Positions 8,340 to 18,368 of a DNA stretch of 60,588 bases are shown one piece after another. Positions within the stretch are counted from its first letter, which is position 1. Each line of letters starts with the position of its first letter. The stretch covers positions 194,236-254,823 of the forward strand of contig PJLO01000002.1 of assembly GCA_003010405.1 (NCBI GenBank). The letters are read 5' to 3'. Made by a program: the position numbers and the translations under genes. Under the pieces are notes generated by a model that was given only the letters and a program-made list of their open reading frames with translations, searched no databases and had not been told where the DNA came from. Source of the DNA: Acidobacteriota bacterium. Its GTDB lineage: Bacteria > Acidobacteriota > Terriglobia > Terriglobales > Acidobacteriaceae.

Positions 8340-9548
8340 TTACTTGTTGGTCAGGGCTTCAACGCCTGGTAGCTTCTTGCCTTCCAGGAACTCAAGCGAA
8401 GCGCCACCGCCGGTTGAGATGTGAGTGATTTTGTCGGAAACGCCGGCCTTGTGAACTGCCGCTACGCTGTCACCGCCGCCTACAATCGATGTTGCGCCGG
8501 GATTGTCAGCCACCGCTTCGGCGATCTTCATAGTGCCTTTGCAGAAGTGCTCGAACTCAAAGACGCCCATGGGACCATTCCATACGATCGTGCGCGCTCC
8601 GGAAATCTCGTCTGAGAACTTCTCGATGGTCGCGGGACCGATGTCGAGCGCCATCTTGTCCGCCGGAATTGCCTGGCCTTCGGGGATGATGGTTCCGACG
8701 GCAGCAGCATCGAACTTATCAGTGACCACATGGTCTATCGGCAGCAGCAGGCGAACTTTCTTCTGCTTGGATTCACTGAGCAGTTCCTTGGCGAGATCGA
8801 TCTTTTCGGCTTCGAGCAGCGACTTGCCGACCTCCTGGCCTTCCGCTTTCAGGAAGGTATATGCCATGCCTCCGCCGATAATGAGCGCGTCTACCTTGGG
8901 CAGCAGATTGCGAATAACACCGATCTTGTCGCTGACCTTTGCGCCGCCCAGTATGGCCAGGAACGGCTTGGTCGGGTTCTCCGTTGCCTTGCCGAGGTAT
9001 TCCAGTTCCTTCTCCATGAGCAGGCCGGCGGCACTCTTTGGCAGGTAGTGAGTCACGCCCTCTGTGCTGGCGTGGGCGCGGTGGGCAGATCCGAAGGCGT
9101 CATTGACATATAACTCGGCAAGGCTCGCCAATTGTTTTGCGAACGCCGGATCGTTCTTTTCTTCTTCTTCGTGGTAGCGGACGTTTTCCAGCAAAAGAGT
9201 CTGTCCGCGTTCGAGATGGTTGGCCATTTCGGTGGCTTGCAGGCCGACACAATCAGGCGAAAAGCCAACGTTTTGACCACGGCCCATGCGTTCATCCAAC
9301 AGGATGCGCAGGCGCTCGGCTACGGGCTTCAGACTGTACTTGGGATCGGGCTTGCCTTTTGGGCGTCCGAGATGCGAGGCAAGTATCAGCTTGGCTCCGT
9401 GGCGCAAAGCATACTCAATGGTGGGCAGCGTTTCGCGGATACGGGTGTCATCCGTGACGCGGCCATTATCGAGTGGAACATTAAAATCCACCCTCATTAA
9501 AACTCTATGATTATTTAGTTGCAGGTCGCGGATCGAGAGCTTGGCCAT
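8340..9548 (-). CDS. pgk: Phosphoglycerate kinase
   Basis: A 402-residue two-domain cytoplasmic kinase that transfers the acyl phosphate of 1,3-bisphosphoglycerate to ADP. Diagnostic stretches are RVDFNVPLDNGRVTDDTRI, LASHLGRPKGKPDPKYSL, the hinge ILGGAKVSDKI and the nucleotide-binding GGGDSVAAVHKAG near the C-terminus. The ATG at 9548 (MAKLSIRDL) is the family-typical start; the frame stays open 31 codons further upstream without resembling Pgk. It follows gap by 105 bp, a gap that contains a 12-bp perfect stem-loop. Confidence 0.95.
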   Translation of the reverse strand: MAKLSIRDLQLNNHRVLMRVDFNVPLDNGRVTDDTRIRETLPTIEYALRHGAKLILASHLGRPKGKPDPKYSLKPVAERLRILLDERMGRGQNVGFSPDCVGLQATEMANHLERGQTLLLENVRYHEEEEKNDPAFAKQLASLAELYVNDAFGSAHRAHASTEGVTHYLPKSAAGLLMEKELEYLGKATENPTKPFLAILGGAKVSDKIGVIRNLLPKVDALIIGGGMAYTFLKAEGQEVGKSLLEAEKIDLAKELLSESKQKKVRLLLPIDHVVTDKFDAAAVGTIIPEGQAIPADKMALDIGPATIEKFSDEISGARTIVWNGPMGVFEFEHFCKGTMKIAEAVADNPGATSIVGGGDSVAAVHKAGVSDKITHISTGGGASLEFLEGKKLPGVEALTNK

Positions 9549-9615
9549 GGCGTGCTTACCTAAGTGATCTGTTACTGCTGATGAGTTGTGTTGACGCTTT
9601 ATTGATGGAAGCAAG

Positions 9616-9647
9616 AACGGGTTGAAGGCAATTTGCTTCAACCCGTT
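9616..9647. other. Intergenic 12-bp stem-loop between gap and pgk
   Basis: AACGGGTTGAAG (9616-9627) pairs perfectly with CTTCAACCCGTT (9636-9647) over an 8-nt loop. On the minus strand no T-run follows, so it is not a standard terminator. Position between gap and pgk suggests an mRNA processing or stability element, or a leaky attenuator; this is inference. Confidence 0.6.
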
Positions 9648-9653
9648 TCGTAC

Positions 9654-10724
<1,071 letters not shown>

Positions 10725-10921
10725 TTAGCATTGCCCCCCTTCCTGAGCAAACTGTGAGCGATGATTTTCTGAGGATCTCACCAGTTGTTCCGAACCAGTT
10801 AGCACGTGCTTTCCGCGAGTCTGTTAAATGTTTTTTCCCGCTGATTCTTGAACCCAGTAACGAGGAAAGAAACAGGTACTGGCGCGTTTCCCACAATTTG
10901 GAAGGGAGGGACTCGCCCGAA

Positions 10922-11953
10922 ATGCGGCGGACGTGGTATAAGTCCCTTATGCGCAGATGGATGCGTGATCGCGTGAAGCGTCGCAATCAGAAGAAGAACA
11001 ACCCGCAGGAATTGGAAACGGTACAGCAGGAGCAAGCGCCTCTGCAGCCCACATTTCTTGACCGCGCAAACTCCTGGGCAGCATGCGGCCAAGAGTCCGC
11101 CGATGCTCAGGGCGAAATTCCGCATCAGCCTGTCTACGAGGCCCAGCCGGAAAAAGATCCGTCGGATTCCGATGTTGAAGGCGCTTTTCGCGACCGATCG
11201 CTTGCGCGGCGTGATCGCTCGCGCCGGCGCGGCCGGGGTGGGCACGATCGCATCCGCACTGACCAGCAACAAAAAGCAGCGCAGACGGCAGCCAACGTGC
11301 CGGTGCTCCCGATTATCCCCGGCCTAGCTACCGGTGAAGCCGCTGAAATCAACGAACCCGAGTCGGGGGAAGCTCCTGAGCTGGATGGGGTCGCTGCGGC
11401 ATCCAGCAAGACAAGCGCCCCGAAAGGGAAGAAGGGCGCGGTCGTTCTTTCGATCGGGCTTCCAGGTTCAGGGAAAAGCTCGTGGTTCAAGCGCCACGGC
11501 ATTATTCCGCTTTCCAGTGATCTGGTGCGCGGACTGCTGTTTGACGATGCCACCGAGCAGCGCTTTCAAGAGCTTGTTTTCTCCTCGCTGCGTTCGCTGT
11601 TGCGCGCTCGTCTGATCGCGGGCCGCCCGATGAGCTACATCGATGCGACCAATCTCTCCCCCAAAGAGCGTCATAGCTGGATCAAGATGGCGCATGACTT
11701 TGGCTATGAAGCTCACGCGGTGTTTTTTGATGTGCCGACCGAAATCTGCATGGAGCGCAACCGCAAACGCTCCCGCAATGTGCCCGACGAAGTCATGTTG
11801 CGCATGGCGCAGAAGCTGCGCCCACCAAAATTCGAGGAAGGGTTCGCCAAGGTGATCGTGGTTCGCTTGAAGGTCAAAAAGGATTCGGACGCTGCGCCAG
11901 CTGCCGATCAGTCCATGAACCAGGCGAAACCCGGAAGGCGGCATATAGGTTAA
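10922..11953 (+). CDS. P-loop polynucleotide kinase-like ATPase with disordered N-terminal half
   Basis: The C-terminal half is an AAA_33 / polynucleotide-kinase-type P-loop domain: Walker A GLPGSGKSSWF, then PLSSDLVRGLLFDD, DATNLSPKERHSW and a lid-like MERNRKRSRNVPDEVM. The first half is charged, Arg- and Gln/Pro-rich and probably disordered. The start is uncertain: GTG 10754, ATG 10922 and ATG 10949 are all in frame; 10922 was chosen because GGAGGG lies upstream and the earlier codons overlap the likely gap promoter. Likely activity is phosphorylation of a nucleic-acid end or small molecule, inferred from the fold only. Confidence 0.75.
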   Translation: MRRTWYKSLMRRWMRDRVKRRNQKKNNPQELETVQQEQAPLQPTFLDRANSWAACGQESADAQGEIPHQPVYEAQPEKDPSDSDVEGAFRDRSLARRDRSRRRGRGGHDRIRTDQQQKAAQTAANVPVLPIIPGLATGEAAEINEPESGEAPELDGVAAASSKTSAPKGKKGAVVLSIGLPGSGKSSWFKRHGIIPLSSDLVRGLLFDDATEQRFQELVFSSLRSLLRARLIAGRPMSYIDATNLSPKERHSWIKMAHDFGYEAHAVFFDVPTEICMERNRKRSRNVPDEVMLRMAQKLRPPKFEEGFAKVIVVRLKVKKDSDAAPAADQSMNQAKPGRRHIG

Positions 11954-12039
11954 TAGGCTGATAGTTGGTCATGATCGAAAGAGCGCGATGCTTGCGTTCT
12001 TTTTCATTTGCAGCAACCGAGATTCGCAGAATGACTGCT

Positions 12040-13731
12040 TCAGGAGACTAGGCGAAGGCCGGTTTGCGAGGCTCTTGCCGGATGAACTGCCGGTAGACAA
12101 ACGGTGAAGTGGGTACCGTGGCTGGCTTCTCCGGTGGTGCTGCGGACGTGGATTGAACCGCCTAGTTTTTCCACGATGTTGCGCGAGATCCAAAGGCCGA
12201 TGCCAAGTCCATGTTCGCCCTTGGTGGTGAAGAAGGGCTCGAAAATTTCTTCCAGTTTTTCTCGACTAATGCCGGAGCCCGTGTCTGAGACAACCACTTT
12301 CACGTCCTGCCCCTCTGGGATGACTTCCAGGTTCAGTAATCCGCCTTGGGGCATTGCGTCTATTGCGTTTGAGATCAGGTTTGTGAAGACCTGGCGCAGC
12401 TCTCCTGGAATAACAGAAACTAATGAATTTTTTTGATAGTGGCGCTCTACCCGAACACCTGTTTGCTCAATCTGGCGACGGAAGGATTCGAGCGACGCAT
12501 CGAGCAAGTCGCTGACCTGCACATTTAGCCGCTCGCCGGAGTTGCGATGCGGAGCCAAAGTCTCCCTCGCGATGTTGACCATTCGGTCCACTTCTTTCTT
12601 TGCGGACTGAAGTAACATCTTGGAGTCGTTGGTCAGGTCCGGCTGCGAATTCAGCACGAACAGAATATCGTTCAACGACGCGAGTGGATTATTGATCTCA
12701 TGCGCGAGGCTTGCGGCGAGGCGTCCTGTAGCAGCCAGCCTTTCAGAACGGCGGAGAGCTTCCTCTAGTTGTCCATTCAACTTTCTGATTTCTGCCTCGG
12801 TTTTCTTGCGCTCCGAGATGTCTCGAATAGCCGCAGTGACGACTGTGCCTTCCTCCGTGGTCATTGGACTCAGACTGATTTCCACCGGAAACTCCGAGCC
12901 ATCCTTGCGTAAGCCGAACAATTCCAACCCGACGCCCATAGGACGCACCCGGGGATCGGAGAAATAAGTATTCAGATATATCGAGTGATACTTGCGGTAG
13001 CGCTCGGGAATGAGAACGTCGATTCGTCTGCCAATCAGCTCAGAGCGTTGGTAACCGAAAAGTCGCTCACTCTCTTTGTTTACAAGCTGAATGCAGCTCT
13101 TGGCATCAAGGATGGCAATGCCATCGGGCGCGGACTCCAGCAGGCCGCGGAAGTAGACTTCACTGTTTCGTACCGCATCTTCGACGCGTTTGCGTTGAAT
13201 GGCAGTCGCTATAACATTGGCCACCGAGCGCAGAAAGTTAACATCGTCCAAATCGAATTCGCGGGGCATTGAACTGAACGCGCCCAAGACTCCATAGGGT
13301 GCATCGTGCCCTGGTATTTGCACAGTCATCCCGCTGCGAATGTTATGGTCCTTCAATATAGGAGAGGGGGTGAACGGCGTGTCCGACGCGTAGTCCTCGA
13401 CCACTACGCGCTGTTGCGTCAGAAAGGTGTATCCAGCTTGAAACTTACGCTCGATCGGGAAGGTAGCGACTCCGATATATCCCGGTTCCCAGCCAAGTCC
13501 GGCGCGAAGCACAAATTCATTCCTGGAGGGCAGGACCTCAAGCACTCCGCAGAAACCGAGTTGAAGCACCTCCGCCGTAAGGCCGATGGAGTTATCCAGC
13601 AGGACCGAGAACTCACCGCCCTGCAGCGCAAACTGGCTGAGCTCCGCTAAGGCTGCCTGTTGTTTTGTCCTGCTGTCCGTGGTCTCCTCCGGCTCCGGTG
13701 TTCGGCTTCCACTACCCGCATCGGATATCAA
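12040..13731 (-). CDS. GAF-PAS sensor histidine kinase
   Basis: A 563-residue soluble kinase with no membrane segment. A GAF domain (about 25-180) precedes a PAS domain (about 190-310, including the PAC motif TAAIRDISERKKTE). Next come the phosphoacceptor H-box SLAHEINNPL (His344), the N-box (Asn455 in NLISNAIDAM), the G1 box DTGSGI (483) and the G2 box GLGIGLW (508). It is therefore a complete HisKA/HATPase kinase of the NtrB-like class. The start is TTG at 13731 with GGAG eight bases upstream. No response regulator is adjacent, so it is an orphan; the HD-GYP regulator at 15395 is a possible but unproven partner. Confidence 0.9.
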   Translation of the reverse strand: MISDAGSGSRTPEPEETTDSRTKQQAALAELSQFALQGGEFSVLLDNSIGLTAEVLQLGFCGVLEVLPSRNEFVLRAGLGWEPGYIGVATFPIERKFQAGYTFLTQQRVVVEDYASDTPFTPSPILKDHNIRSGMTVQIPGHDAPYGVLGAFSSMPREFDLDDVNFLRSVANVIATAIQRKRVEDAVRNSEVYFRGLLESAPDGIAILDAKSCIQLVNKESERLFGYQRSELIGRRIDVLIPERYRKYHSIYLNTYFSDPRVRPMGVGLELFGLRKDGSEFPVEISLSPMTTEEGTVVTAAIRDISERKKTEAEIRKLNGQLEEALRRSERLAATGRLAASLAHEINNPLASLNDILFVLNSQPDLTNDSKMLLQSAKKEVDRMVNIARETLAPHRNSGERLNVQVSDLLDASLESFRRQIEQTGVRVERHYQKNSLVSVIPGELRQVFTNLISNAIDAMPQGGLLNLEVIPEGQDVKVVVSDTGSGISREKLEEIFEPFFTTKGEHGLGIGLWISRNIVEKLGGSIHVRSTTGEASHGTHFTVCLPAVHPARASQTGLRLVS

Positions 13732-13971
13732 TTCAAGTCTCCAGCCCCCAATTGGGGTGCTCGCCTGTCTTAACTCTTTCGTTAGGATGCACGAAGCCTT
13801 TCTCAGGTTAGTTTCTCGAAAGGGGCGCCTTGTTCGTAAGGACTCTCCGGTTCAATTCGGCGTCTGCGCCAACAGGCGCACACCGCGAAAACGCTACACT
13901 GCGAGGGCCGGAGAGAAGCGGCACGGTCATGCAGGAGCGCCCGATCTTCCTAAAAAAGCCGCAGAAAAGAG

Positions 13972-14685
13972 TTACTCCAACTGGAAGAGCACATTGACGT
14001 GCGCCGTGATGATGATCTTCGCGGGAGTGAAGCCCTGAATAGGAGCTGGCTCCGTGTGGCCTGTCAGAAGCTGTGCTTTCATTATCACGGGGCGTGGCTG
14101 CGGTATGAATTCGCTGGCGTCCACCGAAGCGTAGCTCATTGCGCCCAGTTTTCGTCCGCCCGCTTGGGCAAGGACTTCGGCGTTGCTTCTGGCCTTGCGA
14201 TAACCGTCCTCGATGGCTTTCATCTTCGCGGATTCGATGTTTCGCAGGGTAAAACTGATGCTGAAACCGTCACTGGTGTCCAGTTGGGAAAAACCATCGG
14301 ACAGTGGCCCCAGCTTCTCGAATTCATGCACTTTGACCACGACGGAGCTGTTGACCTGGAAACCTATAAGCTTGTGTTTTGCATTCCATTGGTAGACCGG
14401 GGTCATGGTGAAAGAACCAATTTCGGCGTCCCCGGGGGCAAGCCCGTTATCGCGTATAATCTGGCGAATCCTTGCGGCTGATTCCCGAGCTTGCGCGTAA
14501 GCGTCCTGGAGCCTTGCCTGTTGCAGGGAAATAGAGAACTGAACAAGCGCTGTGTCAGGCGCGCTCTCGAATTTACCTTCGCTGCCCGACCAGAGTGTCT
14601 CCGAGATAACTGGAGTTTGCTGCGCGGCGACGGCTGTGGTAATCAACAGCAGACATGCAATGCAGGCTAATTTGAGGTGATTCAT
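13972..14685 (-). CDS. Periplasmic SIMPL-domain (DUF541, YggE-like) protein
   Basis: A 237-residue protein with a clear signal peptide (MNHLKLACIACLLLITTAVAA) followed by a SIMPL domain, recognised from the AYAQARESAARIRQIIRDNGL segment, the V-Y-Q-W core strand and the terminal PARIII-like ending (TPAKIIITAHVNVLFQLE). Homologues such as YggE form periplasmic rings and are linked to oxidative stress, mechanism unclear. Two tandem ATGs occur; the second (14685) has better spacing from AGGAG. It is divergent from the small gene at 14819. Confidence 0.82.
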   Translation of the reverse strand: MNHLKLACIACLLLITTAVAAQQTPVISETLWSGSEGKFESAPDTALVQFSISLQQARLQDAYAQARESAARIRQIIRDNGLAPGDAEIGSFTMTPVYQWNAKHKLIGFQVNSSVVVKVHEFEKLGPLSDGFSQLDTSDGFSISFTLRNIESAKMKAIEDGYRKARSNAEVLAQAGGRKLGAMSYASVDASEFIPQPRPVIMKAQLLTGHTEPAPIQGFTPAKIIITAHVNVLFQLE

Positions 14686-14818
14686 CATTCTCCTTAGACG
14701 TAGCTGCGAGGGACAGCCATGTATTGGCGCGGCATTGTAATATAGTTTCGTGCTGGCCGTGCTTTGAACATTGCTCCAGCAAGTGAATTGAGGAAGAATA
14801 AAAGACACAGGAGTGGAC

Positions 14819-15040
14819 GTGAACTTGCGCAAGTGGGCTGTACCCCTAACAATTGCAGGGCTGGGCGCAATACTCTTATCAGAGCGTGGCCGTAAGCTAG
14901 TGCGTTCAATGGCAGAGCACCTTAGCTCGAATCCAGGACGGCTGGCGGCTTGGGACGACCCAGCAAGAAAAGAACTCGATCGTATTCAGCAAGCCGTAAA
15001 AGAACTTGAGGAATCATTAGGAACTCACAGGGCGATATGA
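14819..15040 (+). CDS. Small membrane-anchored protein, function unknown
   Basis: A 73-residue protein: one N-terminal hydrophobic helix (WAVPLTIAGLGAILL) followed by a basic then amphipathic, possibly coiled-coil tail (DPARKELDRIQQAVKELEESL). GTG at 14819 was chosen because AGGAG lies five bases upstream; an earlier GTG at 14813 overlaps that site. A strong terminator follows directly, supporting a real single-gene transcript. Confidence 0.6.
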   Translation: MNLRKWAVPLTIAGLGAILLSERGRKLVRSMAEHLSSNPGRLAAWDDPARKELDRIQQAVKELEESLGTHRAI

Positions 15041-15064
15041 CTCAATTGCATACTGCAATCCAGG

Positions 15065-15094
15065 CCGGCGCCCATGCGCCGGTCTTGATTTTTT
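15065..15094 (+). terminator. Rho-independent terminator
   Basis: CCGGCGC (15065-15071) pairs with GCGCCGG (15076-15082) across a CCAT loop, then TCTTGATTTTTT. It closes the small gene at 14819 and abuts the phhB stop. Confidence 0.85.
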
Positions 15095-15377
15095 ATGCAG
15101 CCAGAGAGTCTATTCGGCGCGCCATCTGGAGGTCCTTCTGGGTGATGCCGCCTGCATCGTGGGTTGAGAGCCCGAGTGTGACGCGGTTGTAAACAATTCG
15201 GATATCGGGGTGGTGCGCTTCCTGCTCAGCTATTTCGGCGACTTTGTTCACAAATTTCATGGCGTCAGTGAAATTGTTGAAGGTCAGGAGGCGCTCGATC
15301 TGGTCATTTTGCAAGCTCCACTTATTTAGTTTCTGCATCCCCTCTGTCACTTGTTGCCGATCCAGCTTTGTTTCCAT
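15093..15377 (-). CDS. phhB: Pterin-4a-carbinolamine dehydratase
   Basis: A 94-residue small enzyme that dehydrates 4a-hydroxytetrahydrobiopterin. The family signature is intact (AEQEAHHPDIRIVYNRV, then STHDAGGIT), including the two adjacent histidines of the active site. Length is typical (about 95-105). A recycling role would normally accompany an aromatic amino-acid hydroxylase, which is not in this window. It starts 17 bp after the HD-GYP gene's stop on the same strand, so the two may share a transcript. Confidence 0.9.
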   Translation of the reverse strand: METKLDRQQVTEGMQKLNKWSLQNDQIERLLTFNNFTDAMKFVNKVAEIAEQEAHHPDIRIVYNRVTLGLSTHDAGGITQKDLQMARRIDSLAA

Positions 15378-15394
15378 CTCAAACTCCTTCCGGT

Positions 15395-16498
15395 CTAAAC
15401 CGAACTTATCTTGGAAAGATGCTCGGTATAGCAGAAGCGATCACGTTGAGAATCAATTTCGCTGTGCAACTCCTCCCAGACGGACTGCGGAATCGAGAGG
15501 AATACTTCGACAATCGCGGGGTCAAATTGCCGGCCTGACCAGGCTGCAATCTCTTCCCGCGCTTCACCGATGCTGCGGGCTCGGCGGTATGGACGATCCG
15601 AGGTGATGGCATCGAAGGCGTCGGCAACAGCGAAAATCCGCGCTCCCACGGGAATTTCCTCACCCTTGAGCCCGCGTGGGTAGCCATTTCCATCCCAATG
15701 CTCCTGGTGGCAATGCACGATTTCGGCGGCTTCGGAGAGGAATGGAATTTTTCTGAGAATCTTATAGCCCAGATAGCAGTGCTGCTTCATTACGGCTCTT
15801 TCTTCCTGATTCAGAGGCAACGGTTTCCGCAGGATGGCATCGGGAATTGCCATTTTGCCGATGTCGTGCAGGAATGCTCCGCGTGCCATCACGCGCATGA
15901 GCTCGGAATCCAGTCGCAGGGCGCGCGCAATTTGAATTGCAAAGGCGGTCACGCGCTTGGAGTGACCCTCGGTTTCAGCGTCCTTCATATCAAGCGCGTC
16001 GCCCAATGCTTCCAGGGTTATGTCGTAGGAGCGTTCCAGCTCGGCAATCGTCTCACGGAGCTCCCTGGTGCGCTGGTTCACCAGAGCTTCCAGATTGGAC
16101 TGATGAATGCGATTTTCCACCCGCAGGTTGTGCGCTTCCAGAGCGCGCCTCACTACGGCCAGCAGCTGCTCGCGCTCGAATGGTTTCAGGAGATAGTCGT
16201 ATGCTCCGTTCCGGATCGCTGCGAGAGCAACGGAAATATCGTGCACGGAGGTGACCATCACGACCATTAAATCTCGGTAACGTTGCCGGACGGTCTCAAG
16301 CAGGGCTATACCGTCGAACTCGGGCATCATCAGATCGGTCAAGATCAGTTGAAAATTGCTGTCCTTTTCGAGGATGGCCAGCGCTTCCAGACCGGAGCTG
16401 ACGTGCCTACACTCGTAGGAAGCATGTTCCAGCATGCGACATACGACCTTCCGGATCGGCTCTTCATTATCGACAACAAGGATGCGCTCAACTGGCAT
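15395..16498 (-). CDS. Response regulator with HD-GYP phosphodiesterase output (RpfG-like)
   Basis: A 367-residue cytoplasmic protein. An N-terminal receiver domain (1-120) has the phosphoacceptor Asp in LILTDLMMPEFDG and the Lys of LLKPF. A coiled linker leads to an HD-GYP domain with HDIGK and HQEHWDGNGYPRGLKG motifs plus GARIFAVADAFDAITSDRPYR. Members hydrolyse cyclic di-GMP when phosphorylated. All metal ligands appear present, so it is probably active. It may take phosphate from the orphan kinase at 12040, but nothing proves this. Confidence 0.92.
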   Translation of the reverse strand: MPVERILVVDNEEPIRKVVCRMLEHASYECRHVSSGLEALAILEKDSNFQLILTDLMMPEFDGIALLETVRQRYRDLMVVMVTSVHDISVALAAIRNGAYDYLLKPFEREQLLAVVRRALEAHNLRVENRIHQSNLEALVNQRTRELRETIAELERSYDITLEALGDALDMKDAETEGHSKRVTAFAIQIARALRLDSELMRVMARGAFLHDIGKMAIPDAILRKPLPLNQEERAVMKQHCYLGYKILRKIPFLSEAAEIVHCHQEHWDGNGYPRGLKGEEIPVGARIFAVADAFDAITSDRPYRRARSIGEAREEIAAWSGRQFDPAIVEVFLSIPQSVWEELHSEIDSQRDRFCYTEHLSKISSV

Positions 16499-17039
16499 GG
16501 GATTTTCCTCTCGTGCAGAACCGCAGTATTGTCGGGCAGCCTGAAAACAGTCTACTCACATTTGTCCGAAAACCTAAAAACTAAAGGGAAAAGCCCCGCG
16601 AAAACTGGAGGCAAACTTCGAAAATGATTTCTCAGGGTTTGAATCCTAGGTATTTTTGACCCACTATCCCGAACTGGCGTTCTACCTTGCCCAGATCTCC
16701 CGGTAATAATTGGCATTTTTGTGCCACTTTGTGTCTTGATTGTGCCATCCAGCTATCAAAACCTAAGAGGGACTAAGGCGGAAAAATTACCTCCGGTCCA
16801 TTTCTGGAAAATTTCTCGAACGCCCGAAGTCCTTGATTCGATCCAAGTTGTTTCGTTTTCCGCATCCAGAATTTTTTTCCCGGCGAAGCTTGGGCAGGAC
16901 GATTGCTCTACTTATCGCGTAACTGATTCCGGTATCGGACATATGGATCTAGCTGAGGAGCCGTAATTCAGGCACTCGCGGTCTTAGGATTCGATGCAGT
17001 TGGCTCCGCATTGGAGCTCATTAACAAAGGGAGTATGAA
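16499..17039. other. 541-bp gap, no gene seen
   Basis: This stretch separates the divergent HD-GYP regulator and ECF sigma genes. It must hold both promoters. Short open frames in it (for example 16721-16966) have no domain, ribosome-binding site or sensible composition. GGGAG precedes the sigma gene ATG by four bases. Confidence 0.5.
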
Positions 17040-17582
17040 ATGACGAACCCATTCCAGGAAACGCTACCGGTCGCGATTCTTCGTTTTTGCCTCAGCGCCC
17101 AAAGTGAACGTTTGGAGCATTACCGGGCTGCATACGAAGCCAACCGGCACCGCGTTTATTCGTTTGCCTTCTGGATGACGGACAGCGAAATGCTGGCAGA
17201 GGAGATCTCCGAGCGCACCTTTCTGAGGGCCTTTTCCTTGAATGACCAGCCTACGGACGAGATGATCGACAAGGCGCTGCTGCGCGAGTTAAAGAACGGG
17301 AAGTTCGTTACGCTAGCTCCGGTGCGGGTACATTGCTCCACAGTGAACGAAGTCAGCAATGTGCGCCGGAACGCGAAGCGCGTCGATCTGGAACGCGCCA
17401 TTGTGCAGTTGCCGCACACCGAAAGAATGATTTTTTGCATGCACGACGGGGATGGATACGATCATGACCGTATCGCGCGGACGCTGGGTATCAGCGAGGA
17501 TGAATCGCGCCAGGGATTGCACCAGGCGCGTCTGCGTATCCGCGAATTGGTGAATTCCAATGCGATGACCGCCGTGGCATAG
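17040..17582 (+). CDS. RNA polymerase sigma factor, ECF type
   Basis: A 180-residue sigma-70 family protein. Region 2 is seen at YEANRHRVYSFAFWMTDSEMLAEEISERTFLRAF and region 4 at LPHTERMIFCMHDGDGYDHDRIARTLGISEDESRQGLHQARLRIRE, a helix-turn-helix that would bind the -35 element. No region 3 is present, as expected for ECF factors. No anti-sigma gene is next to it, which is unusual but common in Acidobacteria. GGGAG lies just upstream of ATG, and a bidirectional-looking terminator follows. Confidence 0.82.
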   Translation: MTNPFQETLPVAILRFCLSAQSERLEHYRAAYEANRHRVYSFAFWMTDSEMLAEEISERTFLRAFSLNDQPTDEMIDKALLRELKNGKFVTLAPVRVHCSTVNEVSNVRRNAKRVDLERAIVQLPHTERMIFCMHDGDGYDHDRIARTLGISEDESRQGLHQARLRIRELVNSNAMTAVA

Positions 17583-17603
17583 TTTCTCGCTTAACCCTCT
17601 CTC

Positions 17604-17633
17604 AAAAGCCCCTCGTCTTGAGGGGCTCTTTTT
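17604..17633 (+). terminator. Rho-independent terminator after the sigma gene
   Basis: AGCCCCTC (17607-17614) pairs with GAGGGGCT (17620-17627) over five bases, followed by CTTTTT. It also separates the convergent gene at 17648. Confidence 0.9.
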
Positions 17634-17647
17634 GGGTAATCCCGAGT

Positions 17648-18103
17648 TCACCTCTTATCGAGCAGGATCTCCGAGATGGCGAGATCCCAATGAGCTTCCA
17701 AAATTTCAAAGCGCCGCTGCTCTTCACGCCGGAAGGTTGCCTGGTCTGGGAAAAGGCGAAGCTGAATGGCATGCTCATCGGCCGGAGTATAAGCTGCTTG
17801 TGCGTTCTTGTAGACGAGGGTTACGCGATAATCCCAGCGTTCCTGCTCAGGCATGTGGAAGGCAGGAGTGTCCATGCGCACGGAAAGAATGCGGCCCTGG
17901 GCGATTTCCTGTTGCAGCACAGGATAGTGATTCTTCTTGAATAGTTCGAGGAACTCTTCCTGATGGCCCCAATGTGTCTTGTAGTAGTACTCCATCACGT
18001 AGGGCTTTTCTGGATTGGGAGCAGGTGGAGCCTGCGCGAAGGCGACAGCAGGCAGCGCGAGTATCGCAGTGAAAAGCAGGGCGGCGGAGAGCAGTTTGCG
18101 CAT
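17648..18103 (-). CDS. Secreted/periplasmic protein of unknown function
   Basis: A 151-residue protein with a clean signal peptide (MRKLLSAALLFTAILALPAVAFAQA) and a mature domain rich in aromatic residues (KPYVMEYYYKTHWGHQEEFLELFKKNHYPVL), which suggests a dimeric alpha/beta-barrel-like fold, although no family is certain. GGAGG stands before ATG 18103; upstream in-frame codons to 18217 are not protein-like. It is monocistronic and convergent with the sigma gene. Confidence 0.7.
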   Translation of the reverse strand: MRKLLSAALLFTAILALPAVAFAQAPPAPNPEKPYVMEYYYKTHWGHQEEFLELFKKNHYPVLQQEIAQGRILSVRMDTPAFHMPEQERWDYRVTLVYKNAQAAYTPADEHAIQLRLFPDQATFRREEQRRFEILEAHWDLAISEILLDKR

Positions 18104-18253
18104 GGAGGGGCCTCCAGAGAGATCGACGCATTGTAGCCGAGCTTTGTTTGGGACTGAAAGCGAGTTTGATTCGGATGCGAGGTGGAGGACGATAACTTTG
18201 AAATTCATGATGGACAAAACGGCGTTTCGGAGTAATATTCTGAGCGGACGTCC

Positions 18254-18368
18254 CCGGTACCGGAGCGCGCTCGCCGCCAGCGCTCACATCCTTTAAGTCC
18301 ACCCATCCCCGCGCAATGGGGGGTGGCCGGGATAACGGGCGGCTTGAAGTCCGCGCTCCGGTAGCCGG
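18254..18368. repeat. 115-bp nested palindromic element
   Basis: ACCGGAGCGCG near 18258 is mirrored by CGCGCTCCGGT near 18352; inside, CTTTAAGTCC and CTTGAAGTCC and the pair CCACCC / GGGTGG form further nested arms. It lies in the 590-bp gap before citrate synthase. It resembles a composite REP/REPIN-like or MITE-like structure but does not share the core of the other REP copies in this window. Confidence 0.45.

Noticed and set aside
16721..16966. Small plus-strand gene in the gap before the sigma factor
   Set aside because: No ribosome-binding site, low-quality composition, and overlaps probable promoter DNA.
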